A DNA stretch of 64,000 nucleotides from Coralloluteibacterium stylophorae (GTDB taxonomy: Bacteria; Pseudomonadota; Gammaproteobacteria; Xanthomonadales; Xanthomonadaceae), in NCBI RefSeq assembly GCF_018122625.2, contig NZ_JAGQFT020000008.1:1-64000 (forward strand), read 5' to 3'. Under the pieces are notes generated by a model, which saw nothing but the letters and a program-made list of their open reading frames with translations, searched no databases and had not been told where the DNA came from. Position 1 is the stretch's first letter. The number at the start of each line of letters is the position of its first letter. Below, piece by piece: positions 39,658 to 50,539 of the stretch. Made by a program: the position numbers and the translations under genes.

Positions 39658-41415
39658 CTAGAGGTTGTGCCCCTGCATGATGGGACACGCGGGAAATACA
39701 TGCTCCAGGATCAGCGTGTGGACTTTGGCCCGAGTCACGCCGACGCGCAGTATCTTCCTGCTGCGCCAGTACGGTGGTTCGTCATCCCACCAAACGAAGG
39801 ACGAGACTTGGCGCTGGCCGTTGTGTCGCCCCTCGCGGATCACAATCACACCATCAAACTGCTTGCCCTTTGACTTGTGTATGGTCATAACTTGCACGCC
39901 GGGCGGATCGTCGACTCCGCCGAGTATCTGGTCCTGCGCCAGTGCGATGTCGAGCGCTTCGCGTGCGGCTGTGTAGTGGCCATCCCGCTCCCAAATTGCC
40001 GCGAGCCCCGCACCGATCCGCCGGCCACGATTGAAGGCGACGAGGTAGTCCAGGCTCTTGGCGACATTAAGTAGTTCCTGATTCCCTGAGTCTCGAAGTA
40101 CGCGCTTCACAAAGATCCAGTCCCTCGCTGGGTCACCGGTGAACTGGGCCTGTCGCACCGAATCGACGACGCCTGCGACCGCCTGGACGAACCCGGCGCG
40201 AGGCTCACTTCCTTCGCGAACGCGCGCAGCCCAGAGTCGCCACTGAGCTGCTGCGGCAAGCCCAGCCGCCGCCTTCGAAGTCGCGAGGAGTTCAAGACCA
40301 AGCGCGATGTCTTCGCGACGCGTGGCCTCGGACTTTGGCTCCAGCAGGAAAGCCGCGAAACGGGCCGTCAACATTGCCTCAGCCTCGTCGAAAGCAAGCT
40401 TGTGCCGTACCGGCTTGGGCTCTGCGTTCAGCGCCGAAGATACCTTCGCCGCCGAGGCACTCGAGTGCGTCAGGATCGCGACGTCGCGGCCGTAGCGGCC
40501 GGTGGCAGCCTTAATGGATCGCTGCAGGATGCCAAGTGCCATCCTCAACGCCGTCTTCTGCGGCCTACGCCGTGGGTCGTACCCGAACGACGAGACACCT
40601 GCATACGGTGCCCCGCGGACCCTACCCGTGAGGATGTCCTGCCCGAAAATCGTGATTTCGGTGCCGCCGCTGCGAAGGTTCTGTCCGCCAAGGTTGATTT
40701 CCAACGGATCCAGTGTCTGCCGGATCGCATCGACCCTCTCCGGGCCGATCCCAGGCAGGTAGTCGAAGATTTGTTGGTCAAGGTCAGCGAGGCAGACGAT
40801 CTGGGCGGAGGCGGACAGCAGCTCGATACACCGCCAAGCATAAGCATCCGTGTCTTGCGCCTCGTCCACGATGATCAGCGGGTGGCGTTGCGTGATCAGC
40901 CTGCGGATGTGGTGGCTTTGGGTCAAGAGCGCCTCGGAATTGCGGGCGAAGAGATCGAAGGCGATGCGCCCGTCTTGCCGGAACATCTCCTCGCGCCTGA
41001 CGAGCCACGCGCGCCAGTCTGCGTTCGTTTCGTTCCGTTCGCGCGGCTTGATGGACCCGAACTCCACCTGCTCGTCTTGGGGCAGCAGGATTCGCAGTTT
41101 TCGCGGAGCGCCCAGAAGATAGGCATGTGCCGACAGCAGCGACCAGAAGAACGAGTGGAAGGTCTGCATGCTCAGCTGGCTGCGCTGAGCTCTGGGGACC
41201 TCTTGCTTCATTGCCTCGCCCAGCCGCGCGACGGCTGCCCGGGAGAAGCTGAGGAACAGCACCGACTGCCCCGGATCGAGGCCGGCGTTGATCCTGACCA
41301 CAGCCTTCTTCAGCGCGATCGTGGTCTTGCCACTGCCTGGACCGCCAAGCACAAGGGCGTGCCCTTGGCAGTCGAGCAGACTTTGCCTTAGCTTGCAGAT
41401 CTCCACGGCGATCAC
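39658..41415 (-). CDS. gajB: UvrD/Rep-like helicase, GajB-like
   Basis: 585 residues. Superfamily-1 helicase motifs: Walker A GGPGSGKTT (about 25-33), DEAQDTD, the MTIHKSKGKQFDGVIV motif and ILRVGVTRAKVH. It starts 4 bases after the OLD nuclease stop, so both form one operon. The pairing OLD nuclease then UvrD-like helicase is the Gabija anti-phage system, where GajB recognises nucleic acid ends. It is longer than the Bacillus GajB (about 494). Confidence 0.82.
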   Translation of the reverse strand: MIAVEICKLRQSLLDCQGHALVLGGPGSGKTTIALKKAVVRINAGLDPGQSVLFLSFSRAAVARLGEAMKQEVPRAQRSQLSMQTFHSFFWSLLSAHAYLLGAPRKLRILLPQDEQVEFGSIKPRERNETNADWRAWLVRREEMFRQDGRIAFDLFARNSEALLTQSHHIRRLITQRHPLIIVDEAQDTDAYAWRCIELLSASAQIVCLADLDQQIFDYLPGIGPERVDAIRQTLDPLEINLGGQNLRSGGTEITIFGQDILTGRVRGAPYAGVSSFGYDPRRRPQKTALRMALGILQRSIKAATGRYGRDVAILTHSSASAAKVSSALNAEPKPVRHKLAFDEAEAMLTARFAAFLLEPKSEATRREDIALGLELLATSKAAAGLAAAAQWRLWAARVREGSEPRAGFVQAVAGVVDSVRQAQFTGDPARDWIFVKRVLRDSGNQELLNVAKSLDYLVAFNRGRRIGAGLAAIWERDGHYTAAREALDIALAQDQILGGVDDPPGVQVMTIHKSKGKQFDGVIVIREGRHNGQRQVSSFVWWDDEPPYWRSRKILRVGVTRAKVHTLILEHVFPACPIMQGHNL

Positions 41416-41419
41416 CCCA

Positions 41420-43240
41420 TCAGGCAGGGGCGCTGGACTCAGCTGGAGGCACAGCCTCGGCAGGTTCGGCTATCCCCGCCACCTCGACAGGCTTCGGGAA
41501 GGCCGCGTAGATTGGCGTCAGAAAGCCGGTCACCGTGACTGGCAATTCGTGGACCTCGCACCCGTCGAGCAACCTGGCAGCCCAACCTGCGCCCTTGTGC
41601 CCTTTGAGGGCGGACTTCACCAAGTCGCGCACCACTTCGTCGGCTGGCCGCGCCGCAGGGATTACGAAGTTGCCGCAGTCGCCGGTCTCACGCAAATCTT
41701 CGAGGAACGCCCACTGCCGATCAACGGGCACCTCAGTGACCACGAGCGCCTCAAATCCAGCGTACTGGTGCTCGCAGTCGATGTCGTATGCGTCGACCAG
41801 TTCCTGCTTCTTCTGGGCTGAACGCGCAGCAAGGTCGTAGAAGCCGAAGGTCCTCAGGCCCAAGCTCTTGAAGAAATTGCCAAATTTGGGCATCTGGCCC
41901 TCGGACTCGGCATCGAAGAAGGCGATGCCTGCGATGTCCAGCGGCTGCAGGGCCTCGTTGGCTTCCTCCATTTTCCGGGCGACAACGGGCAAGGCGTTGA
42001 ACTCGGTCAGTCCCTCGACGACGATTGCACCTTTGCCGAGCATGCACTCGGTCAGGCCTCGGCGGGCGTACCTGCGGAAGTCGTTGCCCTTGAGGCCAGA
42101 GGAATCGGAGACGCGCTTGCCGACTACGCTGGAGTCCGGACCGCGCGACAGAAGCAGGGTCTGCTCGGGCTCGAATCGCTCGATGACGAACGGCGAATGG
42201 GAGGTAGCGAAAGCCTGCGTCGTATTCTGCAGCAGGTAGTCGGCGATGCGTCGCTGTGTGTGCGGCGGCAGGGCGATCTCCGGCTCCTCCATCGCAAATA
42301 TGACCGATGACGGCTTCAGCTCTGCTATGAACGACAGTAGCGCCAGCACCAGAACGTTGAGTGTGCCGGTGCCGACTTGCTGGAAGGGAACGGGCTGCTG
42401 ATCCTGAGAGATGGCCAGGAAGAAGGCCATGGTTTTGCGCAGGTGCTCCCGGGTGAGCTGCGAGACGTGCAGCTTCGTCGTCCGCCCCGGAACGTCGGTG
42501 GCGATGTACTTGCCGAGCCGGGACTCGATCGACTGTAGGACGGGCTGAAGATGCGTGGCATTCCGTTCGATGTCCAGATCGCGTAGGCGTTCTATCGCCT
42601 TCTCCCACAGCCCTGCACGCGTGCCCCTGAGCCGCAAGATGACATCCAGCAAGGACCCTCGCTCGAGGCTTAGGGCCCGAGATCCAGTTCGAACGGCGCG
42701 AAGGTAGATGAAGCCAAACAGGCGCTTGATGTCCTTGCCAATCCGATCCAGCTCATTGGGTTCGGCGGTCGGGCTGCGGGTAAAGTAGGTTTGCGCCTCG
42801 AATTCATCTTCCTCCGGGTTGTACTTTGCCTGGGTCTCCAAGCGAAGACAGCTGACGACCAGCGGCGGGTTGGCCTCTGCCACCTCCCCTGGTCCGAGCA
42901 CGCGGCGTTCAACGGTGTTCCAGAACTCCAGGTGCTGGCCGCAACGGTTCTCGACCTCGGCGTTGATGTCGACTAGAACAACAGCGATCCGGATCGGAGT
43001 CTGCGTCGGCTCGCCACCTTCCTCAGTCGGTGGCTGTAGGTAGTCGGCATTGTGAAAGTCGAATTCCTCTACAGGCGGGAATCGCGAGATTCGGTCAGGC
43101 CCGAGAACGAGGTCGAGCGCCTCGCAGATCGTGCTCTTACCAACGTTGTTCGGGCCCACGAGCAGTGTGTGGCCATCGAACTGAAGATCCGCAGACTTGA
43201 TACCGCGGAAGTTCGTAATGCTGAGCTGGACGACCTTCAT
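41420..43240 (-). CDS. gajA: OLD-family nuclease with TOPRIM domain, GajA-like
   Basis: 606 residues from the ATG at 43240; an upstream ATG at 43267 is possible. N-terminal ABC-type ATPase (QLSITNFRGIKSADLQFDG, Walker A GPNNVGKST) with an EEPEIALPP Walker B, then a C-terminal TOPRIM domain (VVEGLTEF, AFFDAESEG). In Gabija, GajA is a sequence-specific nickase held off by nucleotides. The motif set supports a functional enzyme. Confidence 0.84.
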   Translation of the reverse strand: MKVVQLSITNFRGIKSADLQFDGHTLLVGPNNVGKSTICEALDLVLGPDRISRFPPVEEFDFHNADYLQPPTEEGGEPTQTPIRIAVVLVDINAEVENRCGQHLEFWNTVERRVLGPGEVAEANPPLVVSCLRLETQAKYNPEEDEFEAQTYFTRSPTAEPNELDRIGKDIKRLFGFIYLRAVRTGSRALSLERGSLLDVILRLRGTRAGLWEKAIERLRDLDIERNATHLQPVLQSIESRLGKYIATDVPGRTTKLHVSQLTREHLRKTMAFFLAISQDQQPVPFQQVGTGTLNVLVLALLSFIAELKPSSVIFAMEEPEIALPPHTQRRIADYLLQNTTQAFATSHSPFVIERFEPEQTLLLSRGPDSSVVGKRVSDSSGLKGNDFRRYARRGLTECMLGKGAIVVEGLTEFNALPVVARKMEEANEALQPLDIAGIAFFDAESEGQMPKFGNFFKSLGLRTFGFYDLAARSAQKKQELVDAYDIDCEHQYAGFEALVVTEVPVDRQWAFLEDLRETGDCGNFVIPAARPADEVVRDLVKSALKGHKGAGWAARLLDGCEVHELPVTVTGFLTPIYAAFPKPVEVAGIAEPAEAVPPAESSAPA

Positions 43241-43368
43241 CGCAGTTAAGATCTTCTGTTGATGCACCTTGGCGGGAGATAATTACAGTGCACTCCCACG
43301 AGAAGATGCACAAGGCGAGAGATTCCTAGGCTGTTTCTCCGAAACGGTGGTCGCTGGTGCGAGCCACG

Positions 43369-43400
43369 ATGTCCGCTTAGGGTCGAAAGTTGACCGTCAA
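43369..43400. repeat. Imperfect repeat, right copy
   Basis: ATGTCCGCTTAGGGTCGAAA onward is similar to 39570-39600 in the same orientation. The two copies bracket the Gabija-like operon. Confidence 0.7.
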
Positions 43401-43410
43401 GTTCGCCCGA

Positions 43411-44619
43411 TCAGACTGCCTTACGTATAGGTACAACGTTGGCGTTAAGCCTCAGGCTATCCAGATAGTCTGCCCACGCCTGCATCATCTTCTTTCGCTC
43501 CGCCAGATGTGCAGTTCTGTTGTAAGCGCGCCCCAGCGGGTCGCGAACCGCATGTGCCAGCTGATGCTCGATGTAATCGGGCCGGAAGCCTAAGACCTCA
43601 TCTAAAACAGTTCTCGCCATGGCTCGGAAGCCATGCCCTGTAATCGTGTTCCCGTCGTAGCCCAAATAGCGCAAAGCAGCGTTGATGGTGTTCTCACTCA
43701 TCGGCCGTTTTGCGCTTCTGACTCCCGGGAAGACGAACTCGCTTCGCCGCGTGAGAGGACCGAGTTCGGTCAAGATCTCTACGGCCTGAGATGACAATGG
43801 GACGATGTGCGGAGTGCCGGTTTTGCTCGCTGTAAAGCGCCATTCGGCAGCAGCCAAGTCAATGTCAGCCCATTGCGCCTTTCGAAGCTCTCCAGGTCGG
43901 ACGAAGAGGAGCGGGGCCAGTCTCAGCGCCGCCGAGGTCACAGGAAACCCCTGGTAGGAATACATGGCTCGGAGCAGGTCGCCGATCTTCGCGGGATCAG
44001 TGACGCTGGCCAAGTGCGTCGTCTGCGGCTGCTCCAGCGCTCCGACGAGATCTTCAGCTGGGTTGTTATTTGCGCGTCCCGTGGCGATCGCATAGCGGAA
44101 CACCCGCCCGGCCCATGACCTAGCTCGGTGCGCCGTCTCAATCACGCCTCGCTTCTCCAGCTTACGCAGCGATGCCAGCAACAACGGCGCGGTTACGTCC
44201 GTGATCGGCAGGCTGCTTATTGCGGCCATATCCTTCTCTAGCAATCGCCGTTCGCGCTTCACTGATCCGGAGCCGAGCCCCTCTCTTGCACGCTTGGCGA
44301 GCAACTCAGTGGCGATATCGCCGAACGTGGTCTCCGCAAGCTCAAGCTTTGCGGCCTTGGCGACGCGGGCGGCGTGCGCCGGATTTCCGCCCGCTTTCAC
44401 CAGCGCGCGCAGGCGCTCTCGCTCAGCGCGCGCCTCCGCCAGGCTCATCGTCGGGTACTCCGCGAGAGTGATGATGCTGGCCTTGCCGGCGTAGCGATAT
44501 CGATACCGCCAGACCTTCGCGCCACTGGGGCGCACCTCGATGCACAGGCCATGCGCATCAGCAATGCGGTACGCGCCAGCGCGTGGCTTGAGGGTGCGAA
44601 GCTTGGTGTCAGTGAGCAT
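43411..44619 (-). CDS. int: P4-type tyrosine integrase of the island
   Basis: 402 residues from the ATG at 44619; an ATG three codons earlier (44628) is also in frame. N-terminal arm-binding domain (MLTDTKLRTLKP...SGAKVWRYRYRY), catalytic residues R in LFVRPGELRKAQW, H and R in GHGFRAMARTVL, H in EHQLAHAV and the nucleophile Y in GRAYNRTAHL. It would integrate and excise the island at the tRNA-Ile2 gene, whose 3' end lies 177 bases away. Three 8-base repeats lie at its start and just upstream. Confidence 0.92.
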   Translation of the reverse strand: MLTDTKLRTLKPRAGAYRIADAHGLCIEVRPSGAKVWRYRYRYAGKASIITLAEYPTMSLAEARAERERLRALVKAGGNPAHAARVAKAAKLELAETTFGDIATELLAKRAREGLGSGSVKRERRLLEKDMAAISSLPITDVTAPLLLASLRKLEKRGVIETAHRARSWAGRVFRYAIATGRANNNPAEDLVGALEQPQTTHLASVTDPAKIGDLLRAMYSYQGFPVTSAALRLAPLLFVRPGELRKAQWADIDLAAAEWRFTASKTGTPHIVPLSSQAVEILTELGPLTRRSEFVFPGVRSAKRPMSENTINAALRYLGYDGNTITGHGFRAMARTVLDEVLGFRPDYIEHQLAHAVRDPLGRAYNRTAHLAERKKMMQAWADYLDSLRLNANVVPIRKAV

Positions 44620-44670
44620 GTGAGTCATCCGCTTGTGAGTCAGTCTACCCTGACCGACCGCATGACTCAC
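44620..44670. promoter_or_regulatory. Repeated 8-base motif in the integrase leader
   Basis: GTGAGTCA occurs at 44620-44627 and 44635-44642 and inverted (TGACTCAC) at 44663-44670. They could be integrase arm sites, excisionase sites or repressor operators. Confidence 0.5.
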
Positions 44671-44795
44671 ACCGTGACACACATTCTTGCTGGATTCCAC
44701 TGAACAACGATGGACTCTATCGGCATTGTAGACCTTACAAATCAACGCTTCTACGTTCTTTGATGGACTTGTTCGGACTGCATCGGACGATAGAT

Positions 44796-44871
44796 TGGTG
44801 GGCCCACCAGGATTCGAACCTGGAACCAAGGGATTATGAGTCCCCTGCTCTGACCGTTGAGCTATAGGCCC
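44796..44871 (-). tRNA. tRNA-Ile2 (CAT anticodon), island attachment gene
   Basis: 76 bases with encoded CCA. Cloverleaf: acceptor GGGCCTA/TGGGCCC, D arm GCTC/GAGC, anticodon stem GGGGA/TCCCT... with loop CTCATAA and anticodon CAT, T arm AGGTTCGAATCCT region. The sequence GGACTCATAATCC is that of tRNA-Ile2, whose anticodon C is changed to lysidine to read ATA, rather than of initiator or elongator Met. The integrase gene lies beyond its 3' end. Confidence 0.85.
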
Positions 44872-44984
44872 GCGAACGGCGGATTATCGCCTGAAACGCG
44901 GGCGTCGAACGTCGCCGGAGGGGGCCGGAAACGCGGACGCCCCGCGCGGGGCGGGGCGTCCGGAAACCGCCGTGGCGGCGTTGC

Positions 44985-46880
<1,896 letters not shown>

Positions 46881-47010
46881 AGGCGTGGCGGGTACCGGCG
46901 CGGGAAAATTGAACGTTTCAGTATACCAGCGCGGCTCGGGACGTTCCAAGCTGGAACGGGAGCGGCGCGGCGGCGATCGGGGCGGCGGATGCGGCCGCCG
47001 GGGCGGGTCG

Positions 47011-47448
47011 TCAGGCCTGCAGTCGGAAGGTGACCGGGCCGTCGTTGACCAGCTCCACCTCCATATGGGCACCGAAGCGGCCGGTTTCCACCCTTGCATG
47101 TGCCTCCCGGCACAGGGCGACGAGCCGGTTGAACTCCCGTTCACCCACCTCCGGCGCCGCCGCGGTGGCGAAGCTGGGGCGCATGCCGCTGCGGGTGTCG
47201 GCGGCGAGCGTGAACTGGCTCACCAGCAGCAGCCCGCCGCCGGCCTGCGCGAGCGAGCGGTTCATGCGTCCCTGCTCGTCGGCGAACACGCGGTAGCCGA
47301 ACAGGCGCTCGCGCATGCGCCGCGCCTGCGCCTCGCCGTCGCCGGGCTCCACCGCCACCAGGGCAAGCAGGCCGCCGTCGATCGCGCCGACGACCTCGCC
47401 GTCGACGCGGACGGCCGCGCGGCTGACGCGCTGGATCAGGGCGATCAT
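47011..47448 (-). CDS. dtd: D-aminoacyl-tRNA deacylase
   Basis: 145 residues, the family length. It begins [20 protein letters not shown] and holds the active-site motifs SQFTLA and NDGPVTF, the latter the Gly-Pro motif that reads D-amino acids. It hydrolyses D-aminoacyl-tRNA. It is 130 bases upstream of rpoD and divergent from the acyltransferase gene. Confidence 0.93.
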   Translation of the reverse strand: MIALIQRVSRAAVRVDGEVVGAIDGGLLALVAVEPGDGEAQARRMRERLFGYRVFADEQGRMNRSLAQAGGGLLLVSQFTLAADTRSGMRPSFATAAAPEVGEREFNRLVALCREAHARVETGRFGAHMEVELVNDGPVTFRLQA

Positions 47449-47538
47449 GCTCGCAGGGCTTCCGCAGGGACCGGCCGCGCATGCTGCAGACGCGCACCGC
47501 AGCGGTCAACGCCGCCCTCGCCGCCCTAGACTGGTGCG

Positions 47539-48480
47539 ATGGCATCCGAACCCCTTACCGCCCCGATCTTCTACCGCCTGGCCTGGCTCGCCGGCCACCT
47601 GCCGCGCGCGCTGGTGGAGGCGATCGCGCGCCTGGGCGCGGCATGGATCCACCGCGGCAACGGGCGCACCGCCTGCGTCACCCGGCGCAACGTCGAGCTG
47701 ATCGGCGCCGCCGCGGAGGGATCCGAGCGCGAGGCGCTGGTCCGAGCCATCCTCCACGGCACCGTGCGCAACACGCTGGAGACCCTGCAGGTGTGGACGC
47801 ACCCGGCGGACTGCAACCTGCGTCGACGGATCCGCCAGGTGCATGGGGCCGAGGCGTTCGACGCCGCGCTCGGCGCCGGCCGCGGGCTGATCGTGGCCGC
47901 CCCGCACTACGGCAACTGGGAGCTCCTCAACCAGTACCTCGCCAGCCGCGCGCCGATCACCATCGTCTACGCGCCACCCGCCAGCGCCGCCGGCGACGCC
48001 TTCCTGCGCCGCGTGCGCGGCGGCCCGAACGTGCAGCAGGCGCGGGCCGAACCCGCCGCCGTGCGCACGCTCTACCGCGCGCTGCAGCGCGGCGACATCG
48101 TCGGCATCCTCCCCGACCAGCAGCCCAAGCGCGGCGAGGGCGAGTTCGCGCCGTTCTTCGGCCGCCCCGCATTGACCATGTCGCTGCTGCCCAAGCTGGC
48201 CCGGCGCACCGGCGCGCCGGTCCTCGCCGGCTTCGCGGAACGCAACGCGGACGGCAGCTACGACATCCATTTCCAGCCGGTCCCGCCGGCGCTGTCGCAG
48301 GACGACGAGGCGGCCGCGGTGGCCGCGCTCAACGCCGCGGTGGAGCAGGTCGCGCGGCGCGATCCGGCCCAGTACCAGTGGACCTACAAGCGCTTCAGCA
48401 TCCATCCCGACGGCGGCGCGGCCAACCCCTACTGGCCCGACTGCTATCCCAACCGGCACCGCACGAGGGCCAAGGCATGA
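47539..48480 (+). CDS. Lipid A acyltransferase, LpxL/HtrB family
   Basis: 313 residues. The H-x4-E catalytic motif is in APHYGNWELLN (about 121), with GILPDQQPKRGEGEFAPFFG further on, typical of lysophospholipid acyltransferases that add laurate or myristate to lipid A. It overlaps the following PH-domain gene by 4 bases. Which acyl chain is added cannot be told from the sequence. Confidence 0.88.
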   Translation: MASEPLTAPIFYRLAWLAGHLPRALVEAIARLGAAWIHRGNGRTACVTRRNVELIGAAAEGSEREALVRAILHGTVRNTLETLQVWTHPADCNLRRRIRQVHGAEAFDAALGAGRGLIVAAPHYGNWELLNQYLASRAPITIVYAPPASAAGDAFLRRVRGGPNVQQARAEPAAVRTLYRALQRGDIVGILPDQQPKRGEGEFAPFFGRPALTMSLLPKLARRTGAPVLAGFAERNADGSYDIHFQPVPPALSQDDEAAAVAALNAAVEQVARRDPAQYQWTYKRFSIHPDGGAANPYWPDCYPNRHRTRAKA

Positions 48481-49034
48481 CTCCCGAGCCGTTTGATCCC
48501 GCCGCCGACACCGCCGGGCCGCAACGGCCCACGCACGACGCCGCGCCGGCCGAGGACACCTGGCACGGCCTGCCGCGCGCGGCCGGCGGCGTGTTCGCGG
48601 CAAGCGGCGCCGTGAGTCTGGCGGGCCCCGGCCTCGGCGCGGCCGTCGCGCTGGGACTGCTCGCCCTGCGCGACGCGCCGCTGGCGGCTGCGCTCGGCGG
48701 CGGCGCGGGCGTGGTGGCGCTGGCGGTCGTCGCCGGCGCCTGGCTCGGGGTGCGGCGCTGGCGGGCGACGGCGTGGATGCTGGGCCGCGACGGCCTGCAC
48801 ATGCGTCGCGGCATCTGGTGGCGCAGCGAGACGCTGGTGCCGCGCTCGCGGGTGCAGCACCTGGACCTCGAACGCGGCCCGCTGGAGCGCCACTTCGACC
48901 TCGCCACCCTGGTGGTGCACACCGCGGGCACGCGCATGGCCTCGGTCCGGCTGCCGGGCCTGGCGGCGGCGCAGGCGACGGTGCTGCGCGACCGGCTCGT
49001 GGCCGACAGCGCCGGCGACGACGATGCGGTCTGA
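48477..49034 (+). CDS. PH-domain membrane protein (YdbS-like)
   Basis: 185 residues. Two membrane helices (LAGPGLGAAVALGLLAL and AGVVALAVVAGAWLGV) and a bacterial PH (bPH2) domain (WMLGRDGLHMRRGIWWRSET, VLVP-type strand, RVQHLDLERGPLERHFDLAT). YdbS and YdbT type pairs are thought to act in membrane or envelope stress. It is coupled to the acyltransferase and the next gene by overlaps. Confidence 0.78.
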   Translation: MTPEPFDPAADTAGPQRPTHDAAPAEDTWHGLPRAAGGVFAASGAVSLAGPGLGAAVALGLLALRDAPLAAALGGGAGVVALAVVAGAWLGVRRWRATAWMLGRDGLHMRRGIWWRSETLVPRSRVQHLDLERGPLERHFDLATLVVHTAGTRMASVRLPGLAAAQATVLRDRLVADSAGDDDAV

Positions 49035-50535
49035 ACCGGCCGCCGCGGCCGCCGCGGCCGGACCCGAGCATCGCCTGCACCCGGCATCCTTCCTGTTCGT
49101 GCTGCTGGCGCAGCTGCGCCAGTTCCTGGTGCCGCTGGCGCTGGTGGCCTTCGTCGGCGTGCGCAACGAGGACGGCTGGCAGTTGCTGGCGGTGGCGCTC
49201 GGCACCGGGGGCCTGGCCGTCGCCGCCCTGGCCCGCTACTTCACCTTCCGCTACGCGATCGGCCGCGACGGCCTGGTGCTGCGCAGCGGCGTGCTCCAGC
49301 GCAACGTGCGCCACATCCCCTTCGCCCGCATCCACAACGTCGGCCTGCACCAGAGCCTCGTGCACCGCCTGTTCGACGTCGCCGAGGTCCGCCTGGAATC
49401 GGCCAGCGGCACCCGCCCCGAGGCGGAGATGCGGGTCCTGCGCCTGGCCGACGCGCAGGCGCTGGAGAACCTCGTCCGCCACTCGGCGGAGCGCCCGGCG
49501 GGCGTCGACGCGGCGCCCGCCGCGGCGCCGTCCGCGCGCGTGCTGCTCGCCCTGGGCCCAGGCGAACTCCTGCGCCTGGGCCTGATCTCCAACCGCGGCA
49601 TGGTGGTGGTGGCGGCGGGCTTCGGCGTGCTCGCCCAGTCCGGCTCGGACCTGCTGGCCGATGCCCTGGAGGAGTGGTCGACGGTGCTCTTCGGCTACGC
49701 CCAGCAGCTGCAGCTGGGCTGGGTGGCGACCGCGGTGGCCGCGGCCGGTCTCGTCGCCGCGGCGATGGCGGCGCTGCGCCTGCTGTCGGTCCTGCTGGCG
49801 GTGCTCACCTACCACGGTTTCACCCTGAGCGAGCAGGACGGGCGGCTGCAGGTCCAGCGCGGCCTGCTCACCCGCGTGCGGGCGAGCGTGCCGCGACACC
49901 GGATCCAGGCCTTCGCCGTCGGCGAGAGCCTGCTGCAGCGCCTGTTCCGGCGCCGCGACCTGCGCGTGGACACTGCCGTGCGCACGAGCGGCAACGACGC
50001 CCGCGGCCTGCGCGAGCTGGCGCCGATCGCAGACCCCGGTGCCGTCGACGCGCTCGTGCGCGACCTCCTGCCGGGCACCGCCTGGCCCGACCTCCACTGG
50101 CAGCGGCTGGACCCGCGCGCGTGGCGCCGGATGGTGGTGGCGCCGAGCTGGATCGTCCTCGGCTTGAGCGCCATGGCGGCCATGCGCTTCGGCGCGTGGG
50201 GCGCGCTCGGGCTGGCGCTGCTGCCGCTGGTGGTCGTGCGTGCGCGACTGTGGGCGCGGCATGCGCGCTACGCCGTCGGCGAGCGCCTGGTCGCCGTGCA
50301 CGAGGGCTGGCTGCACCGGCGCTGGCGCTTCGCCGAGATCGGCAAGCTGCAGGGCCTGCGCCTGGCGCAGTCGCCGTTCGACCGCCGGCTGGGCATGGCC
50401 ACGCTGTGGATCGATACCGCGGGCGCGGCGCTGGCCGACCTGCCGTTGCGGATCCGCTACCTGCCGCTCGCGGAGGCCGAGGCGCTGTACCGCCGGCTCG
50501 GCGCCGAGATCGCCCGCCGCCGCCTGCAGTGGTGA
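49024..50535 (+). CDS. PH-domain membrane protein (YdbT-like)
   Basis: 503 residues with several membrane helices and three PH-like units, for example GRDGLVLRSGVLQRNVRHIP, LSEQDGRLQVQRGLLTRVRA and AVHEGWLHRRWRFAEIGKLQ. It overlaps the YdbS-like gene by 11 bases, the usual pair organisation. The function is not established. It converges on a glycosyltransferase-like gene with a 4-base gap. Confidence 0.78.
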   Translation: MRSEPAAAAAAAGPEHRLHPASFLFVLLAQLRQFLVPLALVAFVGVRNEDGWQLLAVALGTGGLAVAALARYFTFRYAIGRDGLVLRSGVLQRNVRHIPFARIHNVGLHQSLVHRLFDVAEVRLESASGTRPEAEMRVLRLADAQALENLVRHSAERPAGVDAAPAAAPSARVLLALGPGELLRLGLISNRGMVVVAAGFGVLAQSGSDLLADALEEWSTVLFGYAQQLQLGWVATAVAAAGLVAAAMAALRLLSVLLAVLTYHGFTLSEQDGRLQVQRGLLTRVRASVPRHRIQAFAVGESLLQRLFRRRDLRVDTAVRTSGNDARGLRELAPIADPGAVDALVRDLLPGTAWPDLHWQRLDPRAWRRMVVAPSWIVLGLSAMAAMRFGAWGALGLALLPLVVVRARLWARHARYAVGERLVAVHEGWLHRRWRFAEIGKLQGLRLAQSPFDRRLGMATLWIDTAGAALADLPLRIRYLPLAEAEALYRRLGAEIARRRLQW

Positions 50536-50539
50536 GGCC

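Noticed and set aside
44796-44871. tRNA-Met assignment for the CAT tRNA
   Set aside because: The anticodon arm and acceptor resemble tRNA-Ile2 (ileX type) and not initiator or elongator tRNA-Met. The difference needs a lysidine-tRNA model to be sure.
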